Source of the DNA: Molossus alvarezi
Taxonomy: Eukaryota > Chordata > Mammalia > Chiroptera > Molossidae
Direction: 5' to 3'
DNA length: 64,000 nucleotides
NCBI GenBank assembly: GCA_037176705.1
Contig: CM073885.1
Span: 169,250,290-169,314,289 of the forward strand
Part shown: piece by piece, positions 36,000 through 46,231 of the stretch
Position numbering within the stretch: the first letter of the stretch is position 1
Layout of the letters: each line of letters begins with the position of its first letter
The notes under the pieces: model-generated
Databases searched by the model: none
What the model saw: the letters and a program-made list of their open reading frames with translations, nothing else
Told to the model about the DNA's origin: nothing
Made by a program: the position numbers and the translations under genes

Positions 36000-37290
36000 A
36001 TCCAACTGTGATAGATGCTAGGGCTACAGCCATGAAATGGAGCTTATAATCTAGCAGAGGAGGTAAACATAATTACATAAATAATTAATTGTGATTTCAA
36101 TATATGACAAGAAGGAAAGTATATAGATAATTCATAATATGGCACTTAACATAATGTAGGGATTCAGGGAAACCTTTACTGATCAAGTCACTTTAAGCAG
36201 GACCTGAGGGATGAATAAGAAGTTATCCAATTGTGAAAGAGGTTTGGGGTGAAGGAGCAGTATTTCAGGTAGAGTAAAAACACATTTAAAGGCTTTGAGG
36301 CAGGAATGAGCTATTTACTAACCTGGAAGAAGAAAAATCAGTATTGTCCAGACAGGGAGATGTTGAAAAGAGAGACGGTTGTAGAGGTAAGTAAGGGGTA
36401 GATCATGTAGGGAAACCATTGAAAGGATATAAGTGGGGAAGTGATGTATTTGGACTTGCATTTTTGAAGTTCGTTATATAGATTGGTGGGGGTCAGGTAA
36501 GAGTGAGTATTGGGAGACTGTTTAGTAGACCACTGAAGTGGTCCTGATGAAAGTTGATGTTGGCTTGCAGTTGGCTACTACTAGTGTAAATGGAGAAAGA
36601 TAGTCAAATCTCACCAGTATTTAGGAGGAAGAATGGCCAAAATCAGGTGATTGATTAACTATGAGGTTAGCCCTGGCTGGTGTGGCTCAGTTGGTTGAGT
36701 GTTGTCCCATGCACTGAAAGGTCTCCTGTTCGATTCCTGGTCAGGGCACATGCCTAGGTTTTGGGCTTCGATCCCCAGTATGGGTTGTTCAGGAGGCAGC
36801 CAGTCAATGTTTCTCTCTCTCCTTCTCCTTTCCTCTCTTTCTAAAATTAATAAAAATGTATTTAAAAAAATTAGGTTAGAAATTAGAGTAAAGCTGTCAA
36901 AAGATGACAGGTATGGGCAACAGTGGTTAAGAATATTATTGCAAAGATAAGGAAAACTGCAAGAAGAGTAAGTGTTGTAAATTTGGGACAGAATTTAAAG
37001 TGCTTATATATCATACAAAGTTTTACATATATATCCAAGGACATATCTAAATAGGTAAAATTTGTGAGTCACTGGCATATCCTACGAATTTAATTGGTGA
37101 TAGATGTATGGAAAATGAATGAGATTGCCTAGTGTTTAACATAAAATGGGAAGGCACCTTAAAGTCAAAGTGCTCAGGAACTCCTACATTTAAAGATTGG
37201 ATAAGGTCATCAGAAAGGTGCTGCCAGAGTTGTAAGAGGAAAATCAGGAGAGTGAAATACTGGATGACAAGAAGTAATAGCATCTCATGG
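36000..37290 (+). mobile_element. Ancient mammalian interspersed repeat, family not named
   Basis: Reads like a widespread old eutherian repeat: ggagcttataatctagcag, aggacctgagggatgaataag, gtatttcaggtagag, ggaaaatcaggagagtgaaa. A piece of the same family seems to recur at 47110-47215 (agaaagatcactctgatagc). Split by a SINE at 36670. Confidence 0.5.
36670..36872 (+). mobile_element. VES-related SINE (short subfamily)
   Basis: gccctggctggtgtggctcagttgg head, ctaaaattaataaaaatg end. Inserted in an ancient repeat. Confidence 0.88.
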
Positions 37291-37485
37291 CTTATGTTTT
37301 GTATACTTATTCACTATTTTGTCTGAATTTCCTGTTCTTATTTTTCTTTGTAATTTATTTATATAGTATATGCTGCAAAAGCTCTTTGGAGAGCTAGATA
37401 GGATACACAGATAATAAATACTCAAATGTGACCTCCAGGAACATATTCTTCATAGTAAGACAATGCCATTAACTTACTCTGTTTA

Positions 37486-37683
37486 GTCCTGGCCAGTGTG
37501 GCTTAGTTGGTCAACGTCTTGTGCACTGAAAGGTTGCCAGTTCAATTTCCCAGTCAGGGCACATGCCTGGGTTTTGGGCTCAGCCCCCATTAGGGGGCCT
37601 GCTGATGGATGTTTTTGCTCTTATATAGTTTCTTTCCTACCTTCCTCTCTGTCTCTGAAAATTGATTTTAAAATCTTTTAAAG
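37486..37683 (+). mobile_element. VES-related SINE (short subfamily)
   Basis: Duplication aacttactctgttta with one mismatch (37471-37485, 37684-37698). Confidence 0.9.
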
Positions 37684-37812
37684 AACTTATTCTGTTTATT
37701 ATTTTTATATCTGTCCTCTTCTCAAAAGTGAAAAGAAATGTTAATACTGGCTGTATGGTTATTTCTGGTTTTGAATTGGTGGGTGGTAGGGAGTGGGATC
37801 CATAATAACTTC

Positions 37813-38019
37813 TTTTTTTAAAAAAATGTTATTTATTTATTTTTTTTTAGAGAGAGAAAGAGAAACATCTATGTGAGAGAGAAACAGGTCAGCTGCCTCC
37901 TGCATGCCCCCTGTTGGGGATCGAGCCCACAACCCAGGCATGTGCCCTGATTGGGAATCGAACCGGGACCTCTCAGTCCATGGGATGATGCTCAATCCAC
38001 TGAGCCACACGGGCTGGGT
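37813..38019 (-). mobile_element. VES-related SINE (short subfamily)
   Basis: Nearest repeat to the exon (about 530 bp upstream). Duplication ataacttct on both sides. Confidence 0.88.
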
Positions 38020-38517
38020 GATAACTTCTGAGTACCATTGCGTATGAATGATAAGAGTAACTAGAACAGTTAGAACACTTTCTTCCTTCCAGAAGGCAAG
38101 TCAGCACATGTGAGACCGTGCCTTCTCATTTAAATCAAAATTCTAAATATTTGATTTGGCTCTTTATTTTAGGACAAACCACACCTAATTGATTAGAATA
38201 ATCCTAGTTGATTTCTAGGTAGAAAGTAAAGAGATAGAAGCAAGTGTGAAAAACTGTCCCAGTCCTATGTTGAGAGAATCTTTTAATTTTTATCAATTTA
38301 ACGCTAAAAAATTCTTGGCAGGAATTTAAAAGTTAAGCAGTATTTATTTTTTAAAAGTTATCTGGTGCTCTGAGGAAGATCTCATGTCAAGGAGAATTAC
38401 TTTGTGAGGAATGTTCTGAAATGTTAGTCTGGTGGCAACTAGTACAAATGCTGCTCCCATCTTTTTAATAGTTTTGAAGTTACAGGAAGATGTTATACTT
38501 TTGTAATCTGAAAAATC
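38020..38517. other. Intron upstream of the MLLT10 exon
   Basis: Single-copy-like sequence; the last 200 bases contain candidate branch-point sequences but none stands out. Confidence 0.55.
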
Positions 38518-38545
38518 TCTTTGTTTTCTTTTTTTTTTTAAATAG
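38518..38545 (+). promoter_or_regulatory. MLLT10: Splice acceptor: polypyrimidine tract and AG
   Basis: A run of T with few interruptions (ctctttgttttctttttttt) precedes aaatag, ending in the AG at 38544-38545. It fixes the exon start, since the frame opened there gives the conserved AF10 peptide. Confidence 0.85.
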
Positions 38546-38600
38546 AGATGTGAACTGTGTCCTCATAAGGATGGAGCTTTAAAAAGAACAGATAATGGGG
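38546..38600 (+). CDS. MLLT10: Internal coding exon of MLLT10 (AF10) ortholog, second part of the PHD module
   Basis: Read in the first frame after the AG acceptor, this 55-bp exon gives 18 codons plus one base: RCELCPHKDGALKRTDNGG, the last glycine being completed by the next exon. This peptide is the start of the zinc knuckle/extended PHD part of the AF10/AF17 (MLLT10/MLLT6) PHD-zinc knuckle-PHD module. Family knowledge: that nuclear module reads unmodified histone H3 and works with DOT1L. The Cys-x2-Cys ligand pair and the His are visible. A TC-rich tract and TAG acceptor lie directly upstream and a perfect GTAAGT donor downstream; no frameshift is present and there is no poly(A) or target duplication, so it is not a retrocopy. 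MLLT6 has the same peptide here; MLLT10 is preferred by inference because AF17 introns are short and GC-rich while this locus is AT-rich with more than 25 kb of intron on each side. JADE and BRPF paralogs differ at this segment. I found no other exon of the gene in the window. Confidence 0.9.
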
Positions 38601-38606
38601 GTAAGT
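38601..38606 (+). promoter_or_regulatory. MLLT10: Splice donor GTAAGT
   Basis: Consensus 5' splice site directly after ...aatgggg. The exon ends one base into the next glycine codon (phase 1), as expected for a 55-bp exon that begins in phase 0. Confidence 0.88.
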
Positions 38607-39289
38607 GCAGAGATTTTTGAAAAAAATTTTATTGAAAACTGGAGTGGGAAAGTATTTTAAGATATTTCGTAGTTCATTTTATTATATAAAATTAAATAGT
38701 GTTTACCACTCAAATATTTTTTAATAGCAATGGACATAATTTATGAATTCTTTTTTTCTTGAAACTGTTTTTCTACTTTGTGGACAGAATTAAGCATTGT
38801 TTTTTCTTAATGCAGAATAATCCACCTACTTCTAATTGAGATACTGATTTTTTTTTTATGGATACAGTTCCTTATAGAAATGATTTTTGAAAAATAAGCC
38901 ACTTTCTCTCTTTTTTTAATGCTAGATTTAAAATTGTTATTTTAGTTTTTTTTACCGCTCTCTTTCGTATATTGCAGGATAGATGATGTTCCTATTGAAT
39001 GTTAATTTTAACACCCTTGAGGGTCTTTCTGCTTGATAAAAAGAAATGCTGATTTCTGATTCTAAATTTTATTATGTTTTCCTGAGGACCCTTTTATTTT
39101 TCATTTTCATTTTCATTTCTGTTTTTTGTTATCTGTCTTAGAGAAATCTATATTTCTTTATAGCTTAGTACTATGACTTTATTAAACTGTGGCATACTGT
39201 GAAAATTAAGTAACTGATGAATAAATTTTAAAAAGTAGAGTTTTAACTACTATTAATAAACACTTCCATTTTGGGCAGCCAACTCTAAA
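38607..39289. other. Intron downstream of the MLLT10 exon
   Basis: AT-rich and free of recognised repeats for about 690 bp, the longest repeat-poor stretch beside the exon. Confidence 0.55.
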
Positions 39290-39752
39290 GCATTCCCCCC
39301 CACCCCCTTTTATTGAATTTATTAGAGTGACACCGGTTAATAAAACAGGTTTCAGGTGCACAATTCTACAATATATTATCTATGCACTGTATTGTATGTT
39401 CTCTGTCACTATTTATCTCCCCTATATATTCCTCCTCAACTTCCCTTGCCCTGGCAGTAACCACACTATTGTCCCTATCCATGAGTTTTTTCCCCTTTTT
39501 TCTGCAGTTCCCCCACCAAGTGCCCCTGCCCCACCTGCCCAGCTCTGTCTGTGAGTCTATCTCTATTTTGCTTGTTAGTCATTTTGTTCATTAGATTCCA
39601 TATATGAGTGAAATCATATGGTACTTGTCTTTCTCAAATGGCCTATTTCACTTAGCATAATAATCTCCAGATCCATCCATGCTGTCGAAAAGGGTAACAT
39701 TTCTTTTTTCATGGCCCAGTAGTATTTCATTTTGTAAATGTACCACAGCTTT
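39290..39752 (-). mobile_element. L1 3' UTR and ORF2 end
   Basis: attgaatttattagagtgac and aggtttcaggtgcacaattc are L1 3'-end words; 39640-39750 reads MEYY-like ORF2 end (MKYYWAMKKEMLPFSTAWMD). Confidence 0.88.
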
Positions 39753-39926
39753 AAAAAAAAATTTCTTGTTTTTATTGATTTTAGAGAGAGAGGAAAGGAG
39801 AAGGAGAGAGAGAGAGAAACATTGATGAGATAGAACATCGATTAGGCGCCTCCTGCACGCGCCCCCAGTGGGGATTTGGCCCACAATCTGGGCATGTGCC
39901 CTGACTGGGAATTGAACCAGTGTTTT

Positions 39927-39929
<3 letters not shown>
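39753..39929 (-). mobile_element. VES-related SINE, head truncated at a microsatellite
   Basis: Normal from the tail to the B-box region (ggaattgaaccagtg), then breaks off into TA/CA repeats at 39930. Confidence 0.85.
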
Positions 39930-39968
<39 letters not shown>

Positions 39969-39986
39969 CACACACACACACACACA
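39930..39986. repeat. (TA)n(CA)n compound microsatellite
   Basis: About 17 TA followed by about 11 CA units, starting exactly where the SINE head breaks off. Confidence 0.96.
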
Positions 39987-40189
39987 ATTTAATGTTTAGA
40001 CTATGTTAGTCACATTATCCAAAATTTAAAATATTAACCTTTCCTCCTACTCCTGTTCACCATCTTGCCTAGTTCCTCAGCAACTTTCCAGCCACCATTA
40101 TAATTGCTGTTACTACTTTTTTCATATATCCTTCTAGGTCTTTTGGCATATGCAAATACATATGAATAGACAAGTATTTTCTCCAATTA

Positions 40190-40361
40190 AAAAAGATTTT
40201 ATTTTAGAGAGAGAAGAAAGGAGAGAGAAACATTACGTCCCATATGCACCCAGAATAGGATCAAACCAGCAACCTGAGTATGTGTCCTGACTGTGAATCG
40301 AACTGGTGACTTTTCAGTGCAAGTGACGATGTTCAACCAGCTGAGCCACACTGGCCAGGGC
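40190..40361 (-). mobile_element. VES-related SINE, diverged
   Basis: Shortened middle; head ends cactggccaggg. Flanks share ctccaat. Confidence 0.83.
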
Positions 40362-40419
40362 TCCAATATTTATACTGGGTGAATATTATACATACTCTGC
40401 ATCCCAATTTATTTTTTTT

Positions 40420-40658
40420 CATTCTCACCTGAGGACACTTTGCGTTCATTTTCAGATAGAGCAAGAGGGAGAGAGGGAGGGAGAGAGAGAGAGAGAAACA
40501 TTGATATGAAACAGACACATCGACTGGCTGCCACCCACACGACCCCACCGGGGTGGGGACGAACTGCAATTAAGGTACATGCCCTTAGTGGGAACTGAAC
40601 CTGGGTCTTTTTGGACCGCGGGGCGATGCTCTAACCACTGAGCCAAACCGGTTAAGGC
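40420..40658 (-). mobile_element. VES SINE
   Basis: Flanks cccaatttattttttt and cccaattttttt; head ends accggttaaggc. Confidence 0.9.
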
Positions 40659-41069
40659 CCAATTTTTTTCACAGAATATTTTATCTCTATTATCAGTATA
40701 GAGTTTACTTTCTTTTTCTATTTCTTTTTTTACCATATGTTGTATAATCAGTTACCTGTTCATGGAGTTTCTAATCTTCTGCTTTTATGACTACAGTAAT
40801 GCTTTTATATATGCTATTTTGCTTGTATGCAAATATATCTGTAGGATTATTAATTCCCAGAAGTGGAACTGTATGGTCAATGGGATTTTACTGTTAATTT
40901 TGGTAGATAATTCCAAATTATTCTCCCTAGTTGTTGTACCAAATTATGTTCCCCCAGCAACAGTGAACCTAAAAAGCTGTTTTCTACACCCTTGGTAATC
41001 CAATAAGTGGAAATTGGTATCTCTGAGCAGTTATTTTACATTTCTATTATTTATAAGTGAAACTGAGCA
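40659..41069 (-). mobile_element. Old L1 ORF2 fragment
   Basis: aggattattaattcccagaagtgg and ccagcaacagtgaac match ORF2 C-terminal text on the minus strand. Confidence 0.7.
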
Positions 41070-41084
41070 TCTTTTCATATTTTA

Positions 41085-41628
41085 TTTTATTTTAGTTTTT
41101 TTTTTAAACTTATCTTTGTTTAATGTATTACAGATGTCCCTCTTTCTTTCCCCCATGACCCTCTTTTCCCCAATCCTGCCCCCTTCTGCTTTCCCCACAC
41201 TATTGTCTGTGTCTGTTGGTTATGCATATATGCATATATGTTCTTTTGTTTCTCTTTTCCTGCCCCACTTCTCCTTGAGGCTCATCAATCTAAGAACCAA
41301 TCTGTACTTCCTAATCCGTTCATCTTTTTCACCCAAACCCCGCCCATCTGGCAACCAACAAAAAGTTCTCTGTATCTGTGAGTCTCTGTTCTGCTTGCTC
41401 ATTTTGTTTGTAGATTTAATTGTTGATAGGTTTGTATTTATTGCCATTTTGTTCATATTTTTTTATCTTCTTCTTTAAGAAGACCCGTCAACATTTCACA
41501 TAACACTGGTTTGGTGGTGATGAACTCCTTTAGATTTTTTTTTGTCTGGGAAACTCTTTATATGGCCATCAATTCGAAATGATAGCTTCGCAGGATAGAG
41601 TAATCATGGTTGTAGGTTGATGTTTTTC
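41085..41628 (-). mobile_element. HAL1-type half-LINE, copy B, 3' part (3' UTR and end of ORF1)
   Basis: Left portion of an older copy, cut at the copy A insertion point. It carries the pyrimidine-rich 3' UTR ending in a T-run at about 41096 and the last ORF1 codons (FITT/PLL region). The flanking repeat tcttttcatatttta (41070-41084) pairs with 46217-46231 with one mismatch. Confidence 0.85.
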
Positions 41629-41994
41629 TTTTTTTTTTCCCAAATCTTTATTGTTGGATGTAAAATGTATTACAGATGTTCCACATTTTTCCCCCATTGA
41701 CCCCCTCCTCCCCACTCCCGCCCCCCTCCCGCCTTTTCCCACACTATTGTCTGTGTCCATTGGTTATGCATATAAGTTCTTTGGTTTATTTCTTCCCACC
41801 CCCGCAACCCCTTTCCCTTTGAGGTTTGTCAGCCTAGCAATGAGTTTGTGCTTCTTAATCCTTTCACCTTTTTCACCCATTCCCCCAACCCCCTTCCCAA
41901 CTGGCAACCAATAAAATGTTCTCTGTATCTATGAGAATGTTTCTGTTCTTCCTGTTCATTTTGTTTGTAGATTCCATTGTTGATAGATATGTAT

Positions 41995-42936
41995 TCATTG
42001 CCATTTTGTTTGTTCATACATTTTATCTTTTTCTTCAAAAAGACCCTTCATCATTTCATATAATAACGGTTTGGTGGTGATGAACTCCTTTAACTTTTTC
42101 TTGTCTGGGAAAGTTTTTGTATGTCCATCGATTCTAAATGACAGCTTTGCAGGATAGAGTAATGTTGGTTGTAGGTTCTTGGTTTTCATCACTCTGAATA
42201 TTTCTTGCCACTCCCTTCTGGCCTGCAAAGTTTCTTTTGAGAAATCAGCTGACAGCCTAATGGGTACTCCCTTGTAGGTAACTAGCTGCCTTTCTCTTGC
42301 TGCTTTTAATATTCTCTCTTTGTCTTGAACCTTTTGCATTTTGATAATGATGTGTCTTGGTGTGGGCCTCTTGGGGTTCATCTTGTTTGGGACTCTCTGT
42401 GCTTCCTGGACTTGTATGTCTGTTTCCTTCACCAAGTTAGGAAAGTTTTCTGCCATTATTGTTTCAAACAGGTTTTCGATTTCTTGTTCTCTCTCTTCTC
42501 CTTCGGGCACCCCCAAGATGCGAATGTTGGCACGCTTGAAGTTATCCCAGAGGCTCCTTACTCTATCCTCATTTTTTTGGATTCTTTTTTCTTTTTGCTC
42601 TTCTGATTGGGGATTTTTTGCTTCCTTATATTCCAAATTGATGGTTTGCTCCTTGGATCTACATACTCTATTATTGAAGCTGTGTAAATTATTCTTTATT
42701 TCAGTTAATGCCTCCTTTAATTCTAACTGTGTATCCATGATTTCTAACTGGTACTTTTTTATGCTCTTGAGGCCCTCCCTAAGTTCACTGAGGTTCTCAC
42801 TAAGTTCATTGAGCATCCTTATAAGCAGTATTTTGAACTCAGTATCTGTTAGGTTGCTTATCTCCCTTTCGCTTAATTCTTTTATTGGGGTTTTGTTCTG
42901 TTCTTTCATTTGGGACCTGTTTCTTTGTATCCTCAT
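41995..42936 (-). CDS. Intact L1-type ORF1 protein of HAL1 copy A (313 aa)
   Basis: An uninterrupted ORF1p-like frame. Residues about 1-30 are a basic/polar N-terminus; residues 34-90 form a coiled coil with leucine heptads (LLIRMLNELSENLSELREGL); residues 137-235 match the ORF1p RRM, with NIRILGVPEGEE as the RNP-like strand and RHIIIKMQKVQDKERILKAA; residues 236-300 match the C-terminal domain with ETLQARREW, YPAKLSFRIDG and FITTKP. All of these are hallmarks of mammalian L1 ORF1p, an RNA-binding trimeric chaperone (family knowledge). Length is slightly below human ORF1p (338 aa) because the N-terminus is shorter. No frameshift or stop, unlike the other four copies. The start is the first ATG in frame. 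It could be read as a functional frame or simply a young fossil; expression cannot be judged. Confidence 0.88.
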   Translation of the reverse strand: MRIQRNRSQMKEQNKTPIKELSEREISNLTDTEFKILLIRMLNELSENLSELREGLKSIKKYQLEIMDTQLELKEALTEIKNNLHSFNNRVCRSKEQTINLEYKEAKNPQSEEQKEKRIQKNEDRVRSLWDNFKRANIRILGVPEGEEREQEIENLFETIMAENFPNLVKETDIQVQEAQRVPNKMNPKRPTPRHIIIKMQKVQDKERILKAARERQLVTYKGVPIRLSADFSKETLQARREWQEIFRVMKTKNLQPTLLYPAKLSFRIDGHTKTFPDKKKLKEFITTKPLLYEMMKGLFEEKDKMYEQTKWQ

Positions 42937-43853
42937 TTTGGATGCCTCCCTGTGTTTGTTTCTGTGTATTACTTAAAGAGAGGTATGGGGCTCGCTGAGA
43001 CCCGGTGCTGCTCGTTTGAAAGAATTTAGGAAAAACCTGAAGCCGGATCCAAGACCGGCCAATCCTATGGTTAAGCAAGTGGCAACAGCTTGAAAGTTGT
43101 GTGGGGAGGGGCGGGGCCTCAGGGAGTCAGCAGGGCGGGGCTACCAGTGTGAGCCAGGTTGCTGGAGTCCCAGATATGGCTTCTGTCTGCCGCCCCCGGG
43201 AAGGGCTCACCAAAGGAACAAAGGCCTCTGACAGCACGTTTGTCCCCGAGGAAGCCCCCTCTCCAGCTCTCGCTCCAGTGCCAAACAGCTCAGTTCTTCC
43301 CTGTGTGTCTCTGGTGCCCCTCGAGCTGCCTCCCCTCCGAGCTTAGAGGGAGAGAGTCCGATAAGTCCGTGCGCAGGCCCTTTAAGGAGCTGCCTGGGGC
43401 TCCAGCCGCTTCAGCTTCCCTGAGCCTCAGTTTCCGCTGGTTTTTCCAGCCAGAAGTTATGGGGACTTCTCTTCCTGGCACTGGAACCCTGAACGGGACA
43501 CCTGGTGTGGGACGGGGACCCCTCAGTCCTCAGGAAGGACCTTCCCAGCCGCGGGATCCTCCTGATTTTTATCCACCACGCTTGGGTGTGGGACCAGCCC
43601 GTCTAGCCGCTGCGCGCTCCGCCGCTGCTGCGCCGCCGCCCCCCCCTCGCACCGCCGCCCCTCCTACCGGTTTGGATGTAGCTGCTTTTTTTTTTTTTTC
43701 CCTCAGTTCCGTACTTGTACGACTTCCATTCAGCTTGATTTCAGGTGGTTTTGAATGATGGTTGTTATGTAGTTTAGTTGTAACTTTGATGTGGTTGTGG
43801 GAGGACGCGATACCGCGTTTACCTACGCCACCATCTTGACCGGAAGTCTGGTC
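42937..43853 (-). promoter_or_regulatory. HAL1 copy A 5' UTR / putative internal promoter
   Basis: GC- and CpG-rich leader equivalent to an L1 5' UTR. The related leaders of copies B-E begin with the same motif. A (CCG)-rich stretch at 43603-43656 is longer here than in copy E. By analogy with L1 it should hold a Pol II internal promoter; no binding site is claimed. Confidence 0.55.
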
Positions 43854-43869
43854 TAGGTTGATGTTTTTC

Positions 43870-46216
43870 ATCACTTTAAATATTTCTTGCCACTCCCTCC
43901 TGGCCTACAAAGTTTCTTTTGCAGCATTGGCTGATAGCCTTATGGGAGTTCCATTGTAGGTAACTAACTGCTTTTCTCTTACTGCTTTTAAGATTCTCTC
44001 TTTGTCTTGAACCTTTTGCATTTTGATGATGATGTGTCTTGGTGTGTGTGGACCTCTTGGGGTTCATCTTGTTTGGGACTCTCTATGCTACCTGGACTTG
44101 TATGTTTGTTTTCTTCACCAAATTAGGGAAGTTCTCTGTCATTATTTTTTTCAAATAGGTTTTCAATTTCTTGCCCTCTCTCTTTTCCTTCAGGCACTCC
44201 CATGATGGGAATGTTGGTATGTTTTGAAGTTGTCCCACAAACTCCTTATACTATCCTTATGTTTTTGGATTCTTTTTTCTTTTTGCTGTTCTGATTGAAT
44301 GTTTTTTGCTTCCTTATATTCCAAATCGATGGTTTGCTTCTTGGCTTCACCTACTCTACTATCTCTACTATTGATTCTCTGTATAAATTCTTCCTTTTTT
44401 TTTTTCTTTTAACAAAAATTTTTTTTTCTTTACTGATTTTAGAGAGGGAGAAAGGTAGGGGAGAGAGAGATAGAAACATCGATGAGCGAGAACATCGATT
44501 GGCCACCTCCTGTATGTCCCCCAACTGGGGATCGAGCCCAAAACTTGGGCATGTGCTCTGACCAGTAATTGAACTGGCGGTCTCTTGGTGCATGGGTCGA
44601 CACTCAACCACTGAGCCATAGCTGTAAATTATTCTTTATTTTAGTTAGTGCATCCTTCATTTCTTACTGGTCCTTTTTTATGCTCTTGAGGCCCCCACAA
44701 AGTTCATTGAGCATCCTTATAAGTAGTGTTTTGAACTCTGCATCTGATAGATTGCTTATCTCCATTTCATTTAGTTCTTCTCCTGAAGTTTTGTTCTGTT
44801 CTTTTATTTGGGATATGTTTCTTCTTCTCATTTTGGCTAGCTCTCTGTGTTTGTTTCTATGTATTAGGTAGAGGTGCTATGTCTTCTAGGCTTCCTAGGG
44901 TGGCCTATTGTAGTAGGTGTCTTGTAGGGTCCAGTGGCACAGCCCCCTTGATCACCCAGCTGGGCCCTTGAGGTGCACCCCTTGTGTGGACTTTATACCC
45001 TCCTGTTGTAATTGAGTCTTGATTGCTGTTGGCACATCAATGGGTGGGCTTTACTCAGGCTGATCAGCTGCCAGGACTGGCTGTGTCCACTATCCACTGA
45101 CCTCTGACCACCTTAGAGGATCAGCTGTGCAGAGTCCCACCACCCAGAGCAAGACTTACTTCAGCAGGGCTCTGGTATCCTGAGTCCATTTCTTGAGTGT
45201 GTCACTTGTGGAGGTAGTTGGGTGGTAGTGCTTTGATGTGGTCTGATGCTGTCCACTGGGTGTGCTGGCTCTGAGGCAAGGTCATCCACTGCCTGTGTTC
45301 TACACAGAGCCACCAGGCATGAACTACAAAGCGAACTTCTTATGGCTGCTTCTTGTGCTGGGCTTGGATGTGTCCAGGTGAAACTAACCTGTGAAGCAAG
45401 GCTGTCTGTCTGTATTGCCAGGCTTGTGGCCACTTAACAAGAGGTATGGGGCTTGCTGAGACCCGATGCTGCTTGTTTGAGAGATTTTAGGAAATCTGAA
45501 GCAGGAGCCAAACAGTTTGGGTGGGCCAAAAAGTTGGATGTGGCAGGGCCTCAAGAAATCAACAGGGTGGGACAAACAGTGTGAGCCAGGTTTCTGGAGT
45601 CCCAGATATAGTGGCTGTCTGTCCGCCCTGTGGGAGAAAGGTTCAACAAAGGACCAATGGCCTCTGCCAGCATGTCTGTCCAGGAGAAAGCTGCTTCTTC
45701 AGTCCTTATCCGGATGCCAAACAACTTGAGTTCTTCCCCGTATGTCTCTGGTGCCTTTCAAGCTGCCTCCCCTCTGCGCTGGAGCTCAGAGGGAGCAGGT
45801 CCGAGTAAGTCATTGTAGAGGAGCTGCCTGTGGCTCCAGCAGCCCTGTCCTCCCTCAGCCTCATTTTCCACTGGTTTTACAGGCAGAAGTGATAGGGACT
45901 TTTCCTGGTACTGGAGCCCTGAGCCTGGTATGCCTGATGTGAAACGGAGAGCCCTCACTCCTCAGGGAGGACCTTCACAGCTGAGTTACCCCTCCTGATT
46001 TTTATCCGCTACATGTGGGTGTGGAACCAGCCCATCTGCCCCTCCGCCCCTCCTACCAGTCTTGATGTGGCTCCTGCTTTAATTTCATAATTGCAGGACT
46101 TTCGTTCAGCTTGCTTTTAGGCGGATGGTTGTTCTGTAGTTTAGTTGTAATTTTGATGTGGTTGTGGGAGGAGATGAGTACCACGTTTACTTATGCCGCC
46201 ATCTTGACCAGAAGTC
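43870..46216 (-). mobile_element. HAL1-type half-LINE, copy B, 5' part (ORF1 body and long 5' UTR)
   Basis: Continues copy B to its 5' terminus at about 46216. ORF1 is decayed by stops and frameshifts and interrupted by a VES SINE at 44399-44621. The 5' UTR retains the segment 44867-45433 that both young copies lack. Total length without inserts is about 2.7 kb. Confidence 0.87.
44399..44621 (-). mobile_element. VES-related SINE in HAL1 copy B
   Basis: Short subfamily; last 10 bases of the head replaced by host sequence (gagccatagctg). Confidence 0.87.
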
Positions 46217-46231
46217 TCTTTTCAGATTTTA

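Larger units (their letters stand above)
41629..43853 (-). mobile_element. HAL1-type half-LINE, copy A (young, short 5' UTR, complete)
   Basis: A complete 2,225-bp ORF1-only LINE on the minus strand. Its 5' end is the gaccggtcaag-like start common to all five copies (ccatcttgaccggaagt on the plus strand), followed by a 917-bp GC-rich 5' UTR, a 313-codon ORF1 and a 366-bp 3' UTR with AATAAA before the A tail (plus strand T-run at 41629-41638). The 16-bp direct repeat taggttgatgtttttc flanks it exactly (41613-41628 and 43854-43869), which is an L1-type target-site duplication. There is no reverse transcriptase or endonuclease frame between ORF1 and the 3' UTR, nor room for one. It lies in the ORF1 of older copy B. 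Confidence 0.92.

Noticed and set aside
42341..42976. 211-codon plus-strand open frame
   Set aside because: Antisense shadow of the intact ORF1; repeated as fragments opposite ORF1 in the other copies.
43159..43758. 199-codon plus-strand open frame in GC-rich DNA, possible host gene or CpG-island promoter
   Set aside because: It is the reverse strand of the half-LINE 5' UTR; a shorter equivalent occurs in copy E (62180-62668). No domain and no splice context.
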